The translations under genes were made by a program, and so were the position numbers. Positions 8,447-17,146 of a stretch of 64,000 nt of DNA are shown here, in pieces. The notes below the pieces were generated by a model. It had not been told where the DNA came from. It saw only the letters and a program-made list of their open reading frames with translations, and did no database searches. Source of the DNA: Domibacillus tundrae. GTDB lineage: Bacteria; Bacillota; Bacilli; Bacillales; Domibacillaceae. The DNA is taken from positions 496,001 through 560,000 of the forward strand of contig NZ_LAJA01000001.1 in NCBI RefSeq assembly GCF_000970675.1. The letters are read 5' to 3'. Numbering within the stretch: position 1 is the stretch's first letter; each line of letters starts with the position of its first letter.

Positions 8447-9643
8447 ATGACAAAGCAGCGCCGCCTGTTTACATCAGAGTCCGTAACGGAAGGACATCCG
8501 GATAAAATCTGCGATCAGATTTCCGATGCGATTCTTGATGCTATTCTTGACAAAGACCCGAATGCCCGTGTGGCAGCGGAAACATCTGTAACGACTGGAC
8601 TTGTTCTCGTTGCAGGCGAAATTACTACTTCATCTTATGTGGATATTCCAAAAATTGTTCGTGAAACAATAAAAGAAATCGGCTACGTCCGTGCAAAATA
8701 CGGATTTGACTCAGAAACAGCAGGGGTCTTAACATCAATTGACGAGCAGTCTCCTGATATTGCGGCAGGTGTTAACGTTGCTCTTGAAGCGCGCGAAGGC
8801 CAAATGACCGATAAAGAATTAGATGACATCGGGGCAGGAGACCAAGGCTTAATGTTCGGCTTTGCCTGCAACGAAACGGAAGAGCTTATGCCGCTTCCAA
8901 TTTCTCTTGCTCATAAATTAGCGCGCCGTTTAACAGAAGTGCGTAAAACAGAAACGCTTGATTACCTCCGTCCAGACGGAAAAACGCAAGTAACGGTTGA
9001 ATATGATGAAAACGGCAAGCCGGTTCGTGTTGATACGATTGTTATTTCAACGCAGCACCATCCGGAAGTAACACTTGAGCAAATTCAAAAAGAAGTTCGT
9101 GAGCAAGTCATCAATGAAGTTGTTCCGGCTGAATTGATCGATGCGGAAACGAAATTCTTCATCAACCCGACAGGCCGTTTCGTTATTGGCGGACCGCAGG
9201 GGGATGCAGGCTTGACAGGCCGTAAAATTATCGTTGATACGTACGGTGGATATGCACGCCATGGCGGCGGTGCTTTCTCCGGTAAAGATCCAACAAAAGT
9301 AGACCGTTCTGCCGCTTATGCAGCACGTTACGTAGCGAAAAACATCGTTGCAGCAGGCCTTGCTGATAAATGCGAAGTACAGCTTGCGTATGCAATTGGT
9401 GTTGCACATCCCGTTTCAATCGCTGTGGACACATTCGGAACAGGGACTGTTTTGGAAGAAGTGCTCGTTGATCTGATTCGTCAAAACTTTGACCTTCGTC
9501 CAGCAGGCATCATTAAAATGCTTGATCTGCGCCGTCCAATTTACCGCCAAACAGCTGCATACGGTCATTTTGGACGTACAGACGTGGATCTTCCATGGGA
9601 GCGTACAGACAAAGCAGATGTGTTAAAATCAGCGGTGAAGTAA
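8447..9643 (+). CDS. metK: S-adenosylmethionine synthetase
   Basis: Makes SAM from methionine and ATP; cytosolic tetramer. 398 residues. Signatures: [18 protein letters not shown] at the N-terminus, [10 protein letters not shown] (hexapeptide) and [19 protein letters not shown] (P-loop-like). ATG 8447 follows AAGGAGGAA; the in-frame ATG at 8405 lies in the leader and is not used. Controlled by the upstream S-box. A family-1 repeat follows the stop codon. Confidence 0.98.
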   Translation: MTKQRRLFTSESVTEGHPDKICDQISDAILDAILDKDPNARVAAETSVTTGLVLVAGEITTSSYVDIPKIVRETIKEIGYVRAKYGFDSETAGVLTSIDEQSPDIAAGVNVALEAREGQMTDKELDDIGAGDQGLMFGFACNETEELMPLPISLAHKLARRLTEVRKTETLDYLRPDGKTQVTVEYDENGKPVRVDTIVISTQHHPEVTLEQIQKEVREQVINEVVPAELIDAETKFFINPTGRFVIGGPQGDAGLTGRKIIVDTYGGYARHGGGAFSGKDPTKVDRSAAYAARYVAKNIVAAGLADKCEVQLAYAIGVAHPVSIAVDTFGTGTVLEEVLVDLIRQNFDLRPAGIIKMLDLRRPIYRQTAAYGHFGRTDVDLPWERTDKADVLKSAVK

Positions 9644-9835
9644 GAAAAGCATAAGGCGGCCGCTCAGGCCCGTAAGACGGACCGGCAGTGGCGCTCTTTG
9701 CCACACAGCTGTGACGGCTTTTTGGAACAAAAGCTAAGAACGCAGCATCCTGCTGCAACGCTTTCGTGACCCACATCGTGTGGGCCTCGAGGCCTGGTTG
9801 CTTGAAGCTGGACAACGATTAAAAAAATATTTTCT
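9644..9835 (+). repeat. dispersed structured repeat, family 1, copy A
   Basis: Occupies the metK 3' UTR. Shares with copy B (33824-34018) an opening GAAAAGC..AAGG, then GGCGCTYTTTGCC, GGAACAAAAGCTAAGAACGC, GCAACGCTTT, GTGACCCACATC.TGTGG, CCTCGA and GAAGCTGGAC-like end. The inner hairpin is GCAGC-ATCCT-GCTGC (9742-9756), where copy C has GCGGC/GCCGC: a compensatory change. Confidence 0.85.
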
Positions 9836-9845
9836 TATCTAAACC

Positions 9846-9880
9846 AAAAGACCGTCTCATTTATTGAGTCGGTCTTTTTC
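9846..9880. terminator. bidirectional terminator metK / ytoA
   Basis: AAAAGACCG.CTCA ... TGAG.CGGTCTTTTT; symmetrical A and T runs serve metK on plus and ytoA on minus. The ytoA stop codon lies in the hairpin. Confidence 0.85.
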
Positions 9881-10390
9881 TTGAATTCCCTTATAGTATT
9901 GGCCTTTTTCCGCATACTCCTGGACGATCCGCTCCATGTCTTTTCGATCGGCATCGTTTACTTCCCGTATGACTTTCGCCGGCCGTCCGAACGCCATTGT
10001 GTTTGGCGGAATCACTTTGCCCGGCGGCACGAGGCTCCCTGCACCGATAAACGCCCCTTCTCCGATTTCGGCATTATCTAAAATAATCGAACCCATGCCA
10101 ACAAGTGCGCCTTTCCGAATTTTGCAGCTGTGTAACATCACTTGATGGCCAATCGTCACGTCATCCTCTATTAGGAGCGGATTGTTAGGGCTTTGATGGA
10201 GGACCGAATTATCCTGCACGTTTACCCGTCGGCCGATTACGGTTGGTGCCACATCGCCTCGAATAACCGTATTATACCAAATAGTAGATTCTTCACCGAT
10301 GATAACGTCGCCTGTAATAGTTGCAAAGTCAGCGACAAAAACTGATTCCGCAATCACTGGCTTCTTGTCTTTGTATGGATAAACCATCAT
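9857..10390 (-). CDS. ytoA: gamma-carbonic anhydrase family hexapeptide-repeat protein (YtoA)
   Basis: 177 residues forming a left-handed beta helix of hexapeptide repeats (IGEESTIWYNTVIRGDVAPTVIG ... IEDDVTIGHQVMLHSC). The metal-ligand histidines of gamma-carbonic anhydrases are present in VLHQSPNN, TIGHQ and MLHSC. Bacterial YtoA/YrdA proteins share the fold, but activity is often unproven. The start is ATG ATG (10390 or 10387) behind AAAGGGG; 10387 is slightly better spaced. Convergent with metK and divergent from ytpA. Confidence 0.9.
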   Translation of the reverse strand: MMVYPYKDKKPVIAESVFVADFATITGDVIIGEESTIWYNTVIRGDVAPTVIGRRVNVQDNSVLHQSPNNPLLIEDDVTIGHQVMLHSCKIRKGALVGMGSIILDNAEIGEGAFIGAGSLVPPGKVIPPNTMAFGRPAKVIREVNDADRKDMERIVQEYAEKGQYYKGIQEKDRLNK

Positions 10391-10494
10391 TGTAACCCCT
10401 TTCTTTTAGTTATTGTACCGTTTTATTTTATCGAACGGCAAAAGATTTGTATAATAGAAAAAACGACTGTCGTTTTTGAAGGAGAGAGAACGTT

Positions 10495-11304
10495 ATGTGG
10501 AAATGGGAATGCGAAGAAAAGCCAAAAGGGGTCATCGTCATCGTTCATGGCGCATTTGAGCACCATGGGCGATACGGCTGGCTCATTGAAAGGTGGCGGC
10601 AAAATGGATTTCATGTCGTCATGGGTGACCTGCCGGGTCAGGGCATGACATCGCGTGCGCGCCGGGGTCACATTTCATCTTTTACAGAATATACAAATGA
10701 ACTATCCGATTGGATTCAGGCAGCTTATCAGTTTGACGTGCCGGTGTTTTTGCTTGGCCACAGCATGGGGGCGCTCATTGTCACCCGTTTTTTGCAGGAG
10801 CAAAAGCCAGAAATCGCGGGTGTGATTTTGTCGTCCCCGCTTTTTAAAATGAAGCATATGCCGCCGAAACATTTAAATGTAATGACGCACGGCTTAAATA
10901 CCGTTACGCCTTCACTAAAATTCGATTCGGGCTTAACATCCGATATAGCGACCCGAAATGAAGAAATTTGGGCATTTGATGCGGAAGATTCTTTATTCGT
11001 CCGAAAAGTATCAGTCCGCTGGTATCGGGAAGTTGTTCAGGCCATTAAAATTGCAACAGCTGGTCCGGGCGAAATTCCCGATATCCCGCATCTGATTATG
11101 CAGGCAGGGGATGACCGGGTCACAGACGCAAGCGCCGTCCGCATTTTTGCTAAAAAGCTCAGTCTGTCAGAATTACAGTACAGAGAATGGCCAGGCCTGT
11201 ATCACGAAATTTTTAACGAACCGGAGCGCGATGATGTGTTTAAGTATGCGCTCGATTTTGTTCACAATCGGCTGCGGTCACTCGGTTTTATCATTGAAAA
11301 GTGA
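10495..11304 (+). CDS. ytpA: lysophospholipase-like hydrolase YtpA
   Basis: 269-residue alpha/beta hydrolase of the monoglyceride lipase/lysophospholipase group. Nucleophile elbow GHSMGA, acid Asp in QAGDDRVTD and His in WPGLYHEIFNE. The oxyanion-side HGAFEHHGRY is typical of YtpA. In B. subtilis ytpA is linked to the phospholipid antibiotic bacilysocin. ATG follows GAAGGAGAGAGAACGTT. Nine bases separate it from ytpB, so the two are an operon. Confidence 0.92.
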   Translation: MWKWECEEKPKGVIVIVHGAFEHHGRYGWLIERWRQNGFHVVMGDLPGQGMTSRARRGHISSFTEYTNELSDWIQAAYQFDVPVFLLGHSMGALIVTRFLQEQKPEIAGVILSSPLFKMKHMPPKHLNVMTHGLNTVTPSLKFDSGLTSDIATRNEEIWAFDAEDSLFVRKVSVRWYREVVQAIKIATAGPGEIPDIPHLIMQAGDDRVTDASAVRIFAKKLSLSELQYREWPGLYHEIFNEPERDDVFKYALDFVHNRLRSLGFIIEK

Positions 11305-11313
11305 GGTAAGAGA

Positions 11314-12390
11314 ATGACGGTCCCTACAAATTCGCTTCTATTAATGCGAAAAATATACAAAAACATTTTTCCGTCTGTAAAAGCGGAATGGAGAAAATGG
11401 AAAGTGCTGGCGGAACAAATCCCGGATTCGGAATTAAGACAGCAGGCACTTGATGTTTACGAAAAAAAATATTTTCATTGTGAAGCAGGCGGCGTCATTT
11501 CGATGCTCGCCGGTGCTCGTTCTAAAGACGCTATTTCGTTTATCGTACCGTATCAATTAATTTGCGATTATCTGGACAATTTGTGTGACCAGACGACATC
11601 GTTTAATCCGGATGATTTTGCGGCGCTTCACGAAGCGCTTCATGACTGCTTTTTTCCGAGGCAGGCAAAAAGCGATTACTATCGATTCCGCCAGTCGAAA
11701 AACGATGGCGGTTATTTGAATGCACTTGTTGATGGCTGCCGCCGCATTGTCGAGAACACGCCATCGTTTGCAGCTGCAAAACCGCATGTACTGGATTTAA
11801 GCCGTTACTACAGCGAGCTTCAAATTCATAAACATGTCCGTGCGGAAGAAAGGGAAGAACGACTGATCCGCTGGTTTGACAGATATAAAGCAGACTTGCC
11901 GGACATGACATGGTATGAATTTTCAGCCTGCACAGGTTCTACGGTTGGGGTGTATTGTCTTATGTCATGCGCGATGCAGCCGGCGTTTACACCGACATAT
12001 GCCAAAATGGTACGTGACTGCTATTTCCCGTATGGACAGGGTATTCACATTTTGCTGGATTATTTTATTGACCAGGAAGAAGACATGGAAGACGGTGAAC
12101 TGAATTTCTGCACTTATTATAAAAGCGAGACGGAAATGATGGAACGGTTCCTTTACTTTTTACAAAAAGCAAAAGAAGGAACGGAGCGTCTTCCTCATGC
12201 GAAGTTTCATTCGTTCTTGATTGAAGGCATCGTGGCCGTTTATTTGTCAGAAGAAAAAGCAACGGATAAAAAAAGCGTGCGGAGCCATTGCCGCAAGCTG
12301 GTGCACACAGCCGGGTCCGCGAGCATTTTCTTTTATTGGAACGGACGCACGTATAAAACATATCGAAAAATGCGTAAAGTCTACAGATAA
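11314..12390 (+). CDS. ytpB: tetraprenyl-beta-curcumene synthase (YtpB)
   Basis: 358-residue large terpene synthase of the YtpB family. In B. subtilis it cyclises C35 heptaprenyl diphosphate to tetraprenyl-beta-curcumene, a sesquarterpene precursor. The family uses unusual metal motifs; visible here are ISFIVPYQLICDYLDNLCDQ and YFPYGQGIHILLDYFIDQEED, both highly conserved, plus YYSELQIHKHVRAEER. No membrane segment. GTGAGG precedes the ATG. It is followed after 16 bases by a luciferase-like oxidoreductase. Confidence 0.95.
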   Translation: MTVPTNSLLLMRKIYKNIFPSVKAEWRKWKVLAEQIPDSELRQQALDVYEKKYFHCEAGGVISMLAGARSKDAISFIVPYQLICDYLDNLCDQTTSFNPDDFAALHEALHDCFFPRQAKSDYYRFRQSKNDGGYLNALVDGCRRIVENTPSFAAAKPHVLDLSRYYSELQIHKHVRAEEREERLIRWFDRYKADLPDMTWYEFSACTGSTVGVYCLMSCAMQPAFTPTYAKMVRDCYFPYGQGIHILLDYFIDQEEDMEDGELNFCTYYKSETEMMERFLYFLQKAKEGTERLPHAKFHSFLIEGIVAVYLSEEKATDKKSVRSHCRKLVHTAGSASIFFYWNGRTYKTYRKMRKVYR

Positions 12391-12406
12391 AGGAGGGGAT
12401 GCCTGG

Positions 12407-13402
12407 ATGAAGATCAGTATATTGGATCAGTCCCCCATTTCAGAAGGACAGACAGCGATTGAAGCCTTGAAAGAAACAATCGAGCTTGCCGGCCTTGCTG
12501 AAAAGCTTGGCTATGAACGATTTTGGGTGTCGGAACACCATGATACAGCAACACTCGCAGGATCATCACCGGAAGTGCTGCTGGCACATTTGGCAGCGAA
12601 AACAACAACAATTCGGCTCGGTTCAGGTGGTGTCATGCTGCCGCACTATAGTGCATATAAAGTGGCCGAAAATTTCAAGCTGCTGTCTGCACTAGCGCCG
12701 CAGCGGATTGATCTTGGTTTAGGGAAGGCACCTGGGGGCATGCCCCGGGCTTCATTTGCGCTGTCTGACGGACGCAAACGGGAAGTAGATCGATATCCGG
12801 AACAGATTGATGATGTCCTTGCGTATTTGCATGATCAGCCGGTCCCGCATGTGTATACAGGAGTGAAAGCGACGCCGATTGTGGATATGCCGCCTGACGT
12901 ATGGCTGCTTGGTTCTAGTCCTTCAAGTGCCGTTTTAGCGGCAGAAAAAGGACTTCCTTATACATTTGCAAAGTTTATAAATGGGGATGGCGGCAAAAAG
13001 GAAATTCATGAATATCGGAGCCAGTTTCAGCCATCTGCTTACTTGAATGCACCTAAGACAAACATTGCGGTCTTTCTCATTTGTGCGGAAACGGATGAAG
13101 AAGCCCAATATTTAGCCAGCAGCTTGGAGCTGTCGTTAATGATGTCAGGACAGGGCATTCCGTCAAACGGGACGCCATCACCGGAAAAAGCGGCTGCGTA
13201 TTCCTATGGGAAATTTGAAATGATGCATGTAGAAGAAAACCGGAAACGAATGATTGTCGGCGGACTAGAAACTGTTCGAAAGAAACTGGACCAGTTAGTG
13301 GAAGAATGCGGAACGGATGAAGTGATGGCGGTTACCATTATGTATGATTTTGAGAAAAAGAAACGATCATTTGAACTGCTTGCTCAAGCGGCTGATTTAT
13401 AG
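12407..13402 (+). CDS. LLM-class (luciferase-like) flavin oxidoreductase
   Basis: 331-residue TIM-barrel flavoprotein of the luciferase-like group 1 family (MKISILDQSPISEGQTAIEA, LAEKLGYERFWVSEHH, LGSGGVMLPHYSAYKVAE, RIDLGLGKAPGG). Such enzymes use reduced flavin to oxygenate or reduce small molecules; the substrate cannot be told from sequence. ATG 12407 has AAAGGAGGGG starting right at the ytpB stop codon. It is the last gene of the ytpA-ytpB unit and is followed by a terminator, so it is probably cotranscribed with the terpene synthase. Confidence 0.88.
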   Translation: MKISILDQSPISEGQTAIEALKETIELAGLAEKLGYERFWVSEHHDTATLAGSSPEVLLAHLAAKTTTIRLGSGGVMLPHYSAYKVAENFKLLSALAPQRIDLGLGKAPGGMPRASFALSDGRKREVDRYPEQIDDVLAYLHDQPVPHVYTGVKATPIVDMPPDVWLLGSSPSSAVLAAEKGLPYTFAKFINGDGGKKEIHEYRSQFQPSAYLNAPKTNIAVFLICAETDEEAQYLASSLELSLMMSGQGIPSNGTPSPEKAAAYSYGKFEMMHVEENRKRMIVGGLETVRKKLDQLVEECGTDEVMAVTIMYDFEKKKRSFELLAQAADL

Positions 13403-13408
13403 GAAGAA

Positions 13409-13436
13409 GTTCCCTTTTTAAAAGGGGACTTTTTTA
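13409..13436 (+). terminator. terminator after the ytpA-ytpB-LLM operon
   Basis: AGTtCCCTTTT directly followed by AAAAGGGGACT and TTTTTT. Confidence 0.85.
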
Positions 13437-13446
13437 TAAAATATAA

Positions 13447-13502
13447 TTGACAATGAGAATCATTTTCGGTAGTATTTTAGTAGTCATTGATAATCATTTT
13501 CA
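13447..13502 (+). promoter_or_regulatory. Fur-controlled promoter of siderophore uptake genes
   Basis: TTGACA (13447-13452), 17-base spacer, TAGTAT (13470-13475). A Fur box TGAGAATCATTTTCG (13454-13468) fills the spacer and a second, TGATAATCATTTTCA (13488-13502), lies just after the expected start. Both fit the 7-1-7 Bacillus consensus TGATAATNATTATCA. Repression by Fur when iron is plentiful is expected. Confidence 0.92.
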
Positions 13503-13521
13503 TTGGAAAGGAATGAATTAC

Positions 13522-14475
13522 ATGAAAAAGAATAAATTATTTTCTGTTTTATCATCGCTTGTGATCATGAGTGCTATTTTTCTGGCCGCATGTTCACAAA
13601 GCGAAGAAGAAGGGAACGAGCAGGAAAGCGAAGACAACGCAGCGGCGGAAACACGCACGTATGCATCAGAAGAGGGTGACATTGAAATTCCAGCCAATCC
13701 GGAACGTGTAGCTGTTATGGCAGCCACGTATCCTGGGAATTTTCTTGAGCTTGGCGTTACACCGATCGCCATCACAGACTGGTCAGCAAACAGCCAATTT
13801 TTCGGTGACCAATTAAAGGGCGCGGAAGTTGTTGCGCCGGATGATTATGAAACGCTAATTGAATTAGCACCGGATTTAATCATTACATATACAGGCGATG
13901 AGAATATGGCGAAATATAAAGAAATTGCGCCAACGATCGGGATGACGTATGAAAAATATGGCTACATCGAGCAGCATCTTGAAATCGGCAAAATTCTTGG
14001 TAAAGAAGAAGAGGCGCAAAGCTGGGTAGACGAATGGAATGCAAAAGCGGAAGAAGCGAAGAAAACCGTTCAAGCAGCAATTGGTACAGACGTGACGGCA
14101 ACAGTTGTGGAAACATTCGGGAAAGATACGTATGTATACGGTCAAAACTGGGGACGCGGCACAGAAGTCATTTATCAGGCACTAGGCATTAAAGCGCCTG
14201 AAAAAGTCGAATCTGAAGCATTTGGACCAGGATACAAGGCTATTTCAGCTGAAGCCATTCCAGATTATGCAGGCGACTACATTTTTGTAGGAGAGGGTGC
14301 AAACGTGTCATCTTCTACTTTTATGGAAACAGACCTGTGGAAAAACATCCCGGCTGTACAAAAAGGAAATGTCATTAAATTTGATTCTGATTCTTTTTAT
14401 TTTAATGATCCGATCTCTATTGAAAAAGAATTGGAATTCATCGTGGACGCTTTAACAGAAAAAGCGGCACAATAA
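13522..14475 (+). CDS. iron-siderophore ABC transporter substrate-binding lipoprotein (FhuD-like)
   Basis: 317 residues. Signal peptide with lipobox LAAC (lipidated Cys about residue 24), then an acidic Ser/Glu/Asn linker and a periplasmic-binding domain (IPANPERVAVMAATYPGNFLELG; LIELAPDLIITY; SFYFNDPISIEKELEFI). Overall layout, including YGQNWGRGTEVIYQALG and the FYF.DPIS tail, is closest to B. subtilis FhuD/YxeB, so hydroxamate-type siderophores are the likeliest ligand. Start at 13522 behind GGAAAGGA. First gene of a Fur-controlled operon. Confidence 0.88.
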   Translation: MKKNKLFSVLSSLVIMSAIFLAACSQSEEEGNEQESEDNAAAETRTYASEEGDIEIPANPERVAVMAATYPGNFLELGVTPIAITDWSANSQFFGDQLKGAEVVAPDDYETLIELAPDLIITYTGDENMAKYKEIAPTIGMTYEKYGYIEQHLEIGKILGKEEEAQSWVDEWNAKAEEAKKTVQAAIGTDVTATVVETFGKDTYVYGQNWGRGTEVIYQALGIKAPEKVESEAFGPGYKAISAEAIPDYAGDYIFVGEGANVSSSTFMETDLWKNIPAVQKGNVIKFDSDSFYFNDPISIEKELEFIVDALTEKAAQ

Positions 14476-14487
14476 AGGGCTGTTTTT

Positions 14488-15516
14488 ATGAATAATATAA
14501 AAGAACCAGCGATTACCTCCCGTCCTAAGACGGGAGTGTTCGTCATTTTAGCGGGATTTGCGGGATTGTTATTTAGTCTGGCTCTTTCTGTCTCGGTCGG
14601 TGCAGCAGAGTTAACGTTAAAAACGGTTTGGGAAGCAATTTTTTCTTATAACCCGAGCCGTGAAGCAGATCAAATTATTATTGGTATCCGCCTGCCGCGT
14701 GAAGTCGGCGCGGCCCTTACCGGTGCGGCTTTTGCAACTGCAGGGGCGATCATGCAGGGTATTACGCGCAATCCACTTGCGGAACCAGGGCTGCTTGGGT
14801 TAAATGCAGGGGCAAGTTTTGGACTTGCCTGTCTGCTCGCTTTTTTTACGAATACTACGTATATCATGGCGATTTTGTTTTCGTTTCTTGGTGCTTCTTT
14901 AGGAGCCAGCTTATTATTTGGACTTGCTTCTTTAAAAAAAGGCGGATTTTCACCGCTTCGAATTGTTTTGGCTGGCGCCGCGATCTCAGCGCTTCTAACC
15001 GCTCTTGGTGAAGGAGTCGCGATTATGTTCAAGCTGTCCCAGGACCTGGCTTTCTGGATGGCCGGCGGTGTTTCCGGAACAAGCTGGTCACAGCTGCAAG
15101 TGATGGCGCCGATTGTCGGCATGGGTCTTCTGACAGCCATTTTCTTTTCAAGATCGCTGACCCTTTTAAGTTTTGGCGATGAGATGGCTAAGGGTCTTGG
15201 ACAGCGGACAACGCTTATTAAAGTGATCCTTATTCTTGCGGTACTCGTGCTTGCTGGCGCGGCAGTGTCTGTCGCCGGACCCATCATGTTTGTCGGCTTG
15301 ATGACGCCTCATATTGTACGGGCGCTCGTTGGAACTGATTACCGGTGGATTATTCCCGGCTCGGCGCTTGCCGGCGGTATCCTGCTTGTTTTGGCTGACA
15401 CCACAGCCCGTATGATTAATCCGCCATTTGAAACACCAGTGGGCGCTGTCATATCTGTTATCGGTGTGCCGTTTTTCCTTTATTTAATTCGGAAAAGGGG
15501 GCGGCTGACTCAATGA
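14488..15516 (+). CDS. iron-siderophore ABC transporter permease (FecCD family, FhuB-like)
   Basis: 342 residues, about nine or ten membrane segments. FecCD signatures: IRLPREVGAALTGAAFATAG, MQGITRNPLAEPGLLGLNAG, GPIMFVGLMTPHIVR (ATPase-coupling region) and LADTTARMI. Start 14488 follows AAAGGG, which overlaps the stop of the binding-protein gene. Pairs with the next gene to form a heterodimeric channel. Confidence 0.9.
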   Translation: MNNIKEPAITSRPKTGVFVILAGFAGLLFSLALSVSVGAAELTLKTVWEAIFSYNPSREADQIIIGIRLPREVGAALTGAAFATAGAIMQGITRNPLAEPGLLGLNAGASFGLACLLAFFTNTTYIMAILFSFLGASLGASLLFGLASLKKGGFSPLRIVLAGAAISALLTALGEGVAIMFKLSQDLAFWMAGGVSGTSWSQLQVMAPIVGMGLLTAIFFSRSLTLLSFGDEMAKGLGQRTTLIKVILILAVLVLAGAAVSVAGPIMFVGLMTPHIVRALVGTDYRWIIPGSALAGGILLVLADTTARMINPPFETPVGAVISVIGVPFFLYLIRKRGRLTQ

Positions 15517-16517
15517 ACGGTCATTTAAAAAGAAAAGCGGGCCTTACATTAACCGTTTCCTTTCTTCTGCTTTGTTTCTTGTTTGTCTTAAGTGCGGCAT
15601 TAGGAAAAGCGTCGCTTCCCCCCGCAAGGCTGGTAGAAACATTGCTTGGCAATGGGACACCGAGAGAGGAGCTTATTTTATACAGCTTCCGCCTGCCACG
15701 TATGGTCATTACGATGCTTGCCGGCTCGGCATTGGCCGTTTCAGGTGCTATTTTGCAAAGCATTTCACGCAACCCGCTTGCGGATTCAGGCATCTTGGGA
15801 ATTAATGCCGGTGCAGGGTTGATGGTGGCGGTTTATGCGATGATTTTCACACCGCAATCTTCCACATTTCTGTATATGGTGCCGCTTTTTGCGTTTATTG
15901 GCGGCATGGCAACGGCCGGCATCATTTCTGTCATTTCGTATCATAAAACAGAAGGACTTGATCCAATGCGCCTTGTGCTCGCAGGTGTAGGTATGGCGAT
16001 GGCTATGTCGGGAAGCATGCTTATTTTGGCCTCTCAGTTTGATTCGCGCGAATATGAATTTATTGCCGGATGGCTTGCAGGGTCGATTTGGGGGAACGAC
16101 TGGAATTTTGTCATGGCACTAATTCCATGGGTTGGGATTCTTATTCCATTGGTTCTTTGGAAATCAAACGTTTTAAATTTGCTGAATTTAAACGAAGGCA
16201 CTTCAGCAGGGCTTGGCGTAAAAGTGGGAAAAGAGCGGATCCTGCTTCTGTTCGTTGCGGTAGCTCTCGCGTCAGCAGCCGTTTCTGTCAGCGGCGGTAT
16301 AGTATTTATCGGACTGATGGCACCGCATATTGCGAGAAGTTTAACAGGCCCCCGGCATCAGCACTTTGTTCCGGCCGCTGCTGTTATTGGCGCGTTACTG
16401 CTATTAGCTGCAGATACTGCAGGACGGCTTATGCCTTTTACAACAAGCGTCCCGGCCGGCATCATTGTCACATTAATTGGCGCACCGTATTTTATGTATT
16501 TAATGGTAAAAAAATAA
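15513..16517 (+). CDS. iron-siderophore ABC transporter permease (FecCD family, FhuG-like)
   Basis: 334 residues, multi-spanning. FecCD motifs: FRLPRMVITMLAGSALAVSG, LQSISRNPLADSGILGINAG, GGIVFIGLMAPHIARSL and LAADTAGRLM. Overlaps the first permease by 4 bases (ATGA). A terminator follows 1 bp after the stop, so no ATPase gene belongs to this operon. The transporter must borrow an ATPase encoded elsewhere. Confidence 0.9.
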   Translation: MNGHLKRKAGLTLTVSFLLLCFLFVLSAALGKASLPPARLVETLLGNGTPREELILYSFRLPRMVITMLAGSALAVSGAILQSISRNPLADSGILGINAGAGLMVAVYAMIFTPQSSTFLYMVPLFAFIGGMATAGIISVISYHKTEGLDPMRLVLAGVGMAMAMSGSMLILASQFDSREYEFIAGWLAGSIWGNDWNFVMALIPWVGILIPLVLWKSNVLNLLNLNEGTSAGLGVKVGKERILLLFVAVALASAAVSVSGGIVFIGLMAPHIARSLTGPRHQHFVPAAAVIGALLLLAADTAGRLMPFTTSVPAGIIVTLIGAPYFMYLMVKK

Positions 16518-16566
16518 AAAAAGCCTTATCCCTCATCGCATTAGCGCGGCGGGAGTCAGGCTTTTT
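16516..16566. terminator. terminator between permease gene and mnmM
   Basis: AAAAAAGCCT...CCC, long loop, GGG...AGGCTTTTT. Lies between convergent genes, with A and T runs on both sides. Confidence 0.8.
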
Positions 16567-16573
16567 CAATCAC

Positions 16574-17146
16574 TTACCGTTTTTCAATTGCCACAATTAA
16601 CGGCGGCGTGTTCATTTGATTAATAAAACCATACTGCATGACATGTGCCGTTTGCTGATCGAGAGAAGCGGCATATTGAACAACCGCGTCCCGTTCGTCG
16701 GCACCGCCATCATGTCCGAGATAAATAACAAGCACGATCAAGCCGCCCGGTTTTATCATTTGAAATAATTGATGAACCGCATCGATCGTTGTATCCGGTT
16801 TTGTAATAATGGACTTGTCGCCTTTTGGCAAACAGCCTAGATTGAAAATCGCCGCGTTCAGCTTTCCATGATAACTTTCTGGAATGAGCGTCTGCGCATG
16901 CTCATGACCAGCATGAAATAAAGATGCGCGGTCAGCAATTCCGGCATTTTGAAGCCGCACTGTTGTATTTTCAATTGCCCGATGCTGAACGTCAAAGGCA
17001 AAAACGTGTCCGTCACTGCCAGCTAAATTTGCTAAAAATAAAGTATCGTGTCCGTTACCCGCTGTCGCGTCGACGAAATAATTTTTATCTGATACCGTTT
17101 TTTGGATTAATAGGCGTGCAAACGGCAAAATCCCCTCCAGAATCAT
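16574..17146 (-). CDS. mnmM: tRNA wobble-uridine methyltransferase MnmM (YtqB)
   Basis: 190-residue Rossmann methyltransferase of the YtqB family. SAM-binding motif FVDATAGNGHDTLFLA, then GHVFAFDVQ and AAIFNLGCLPKGDKSI, and the C-terminal YGFINQMNTPPLIVAIEKR typical of YtqB. In B. subtilis YtqB/MnmM methylates 5-aminomethyl-2-thiouridine at tRNA position 34. The start overlaps the ytqA stop (ATGA), so the pair is coupled. Confidence 0.92.
   Translation of the reverse strand: MILEGILPFARLLIQKTVSDKNYFVDATAGNGHDTLFLANLAGSDGHVFAFDVQHRAIENTTVRLQNAGIADRASLFHAGHEHAQTLIPESYHGKLNAAIFNLGCLPKGDKSIITKPDTTIDAVHQLFQMIKPGGLIVLVIYLGHDGGADERDAVVQYAASLDQQTAHVMQYGFINQMNTPPLIVAIEKR

Noticed and set aside
14670-15287. 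205-codon open frame on minus inside the first FecCD permease gene
   Set aside because: Shadow of a strongly conserved membrane protein gene; composition is low-complexity Ala/Pro/Arg typical of antisense frames.
16070-16600. 176-codon open frame on plus overlapping the second permease
   Set aside because: Frame +2 shadow, Arg/Cys-rich, no ribosome site, overlaps a clear FecCD gene and its terminator.
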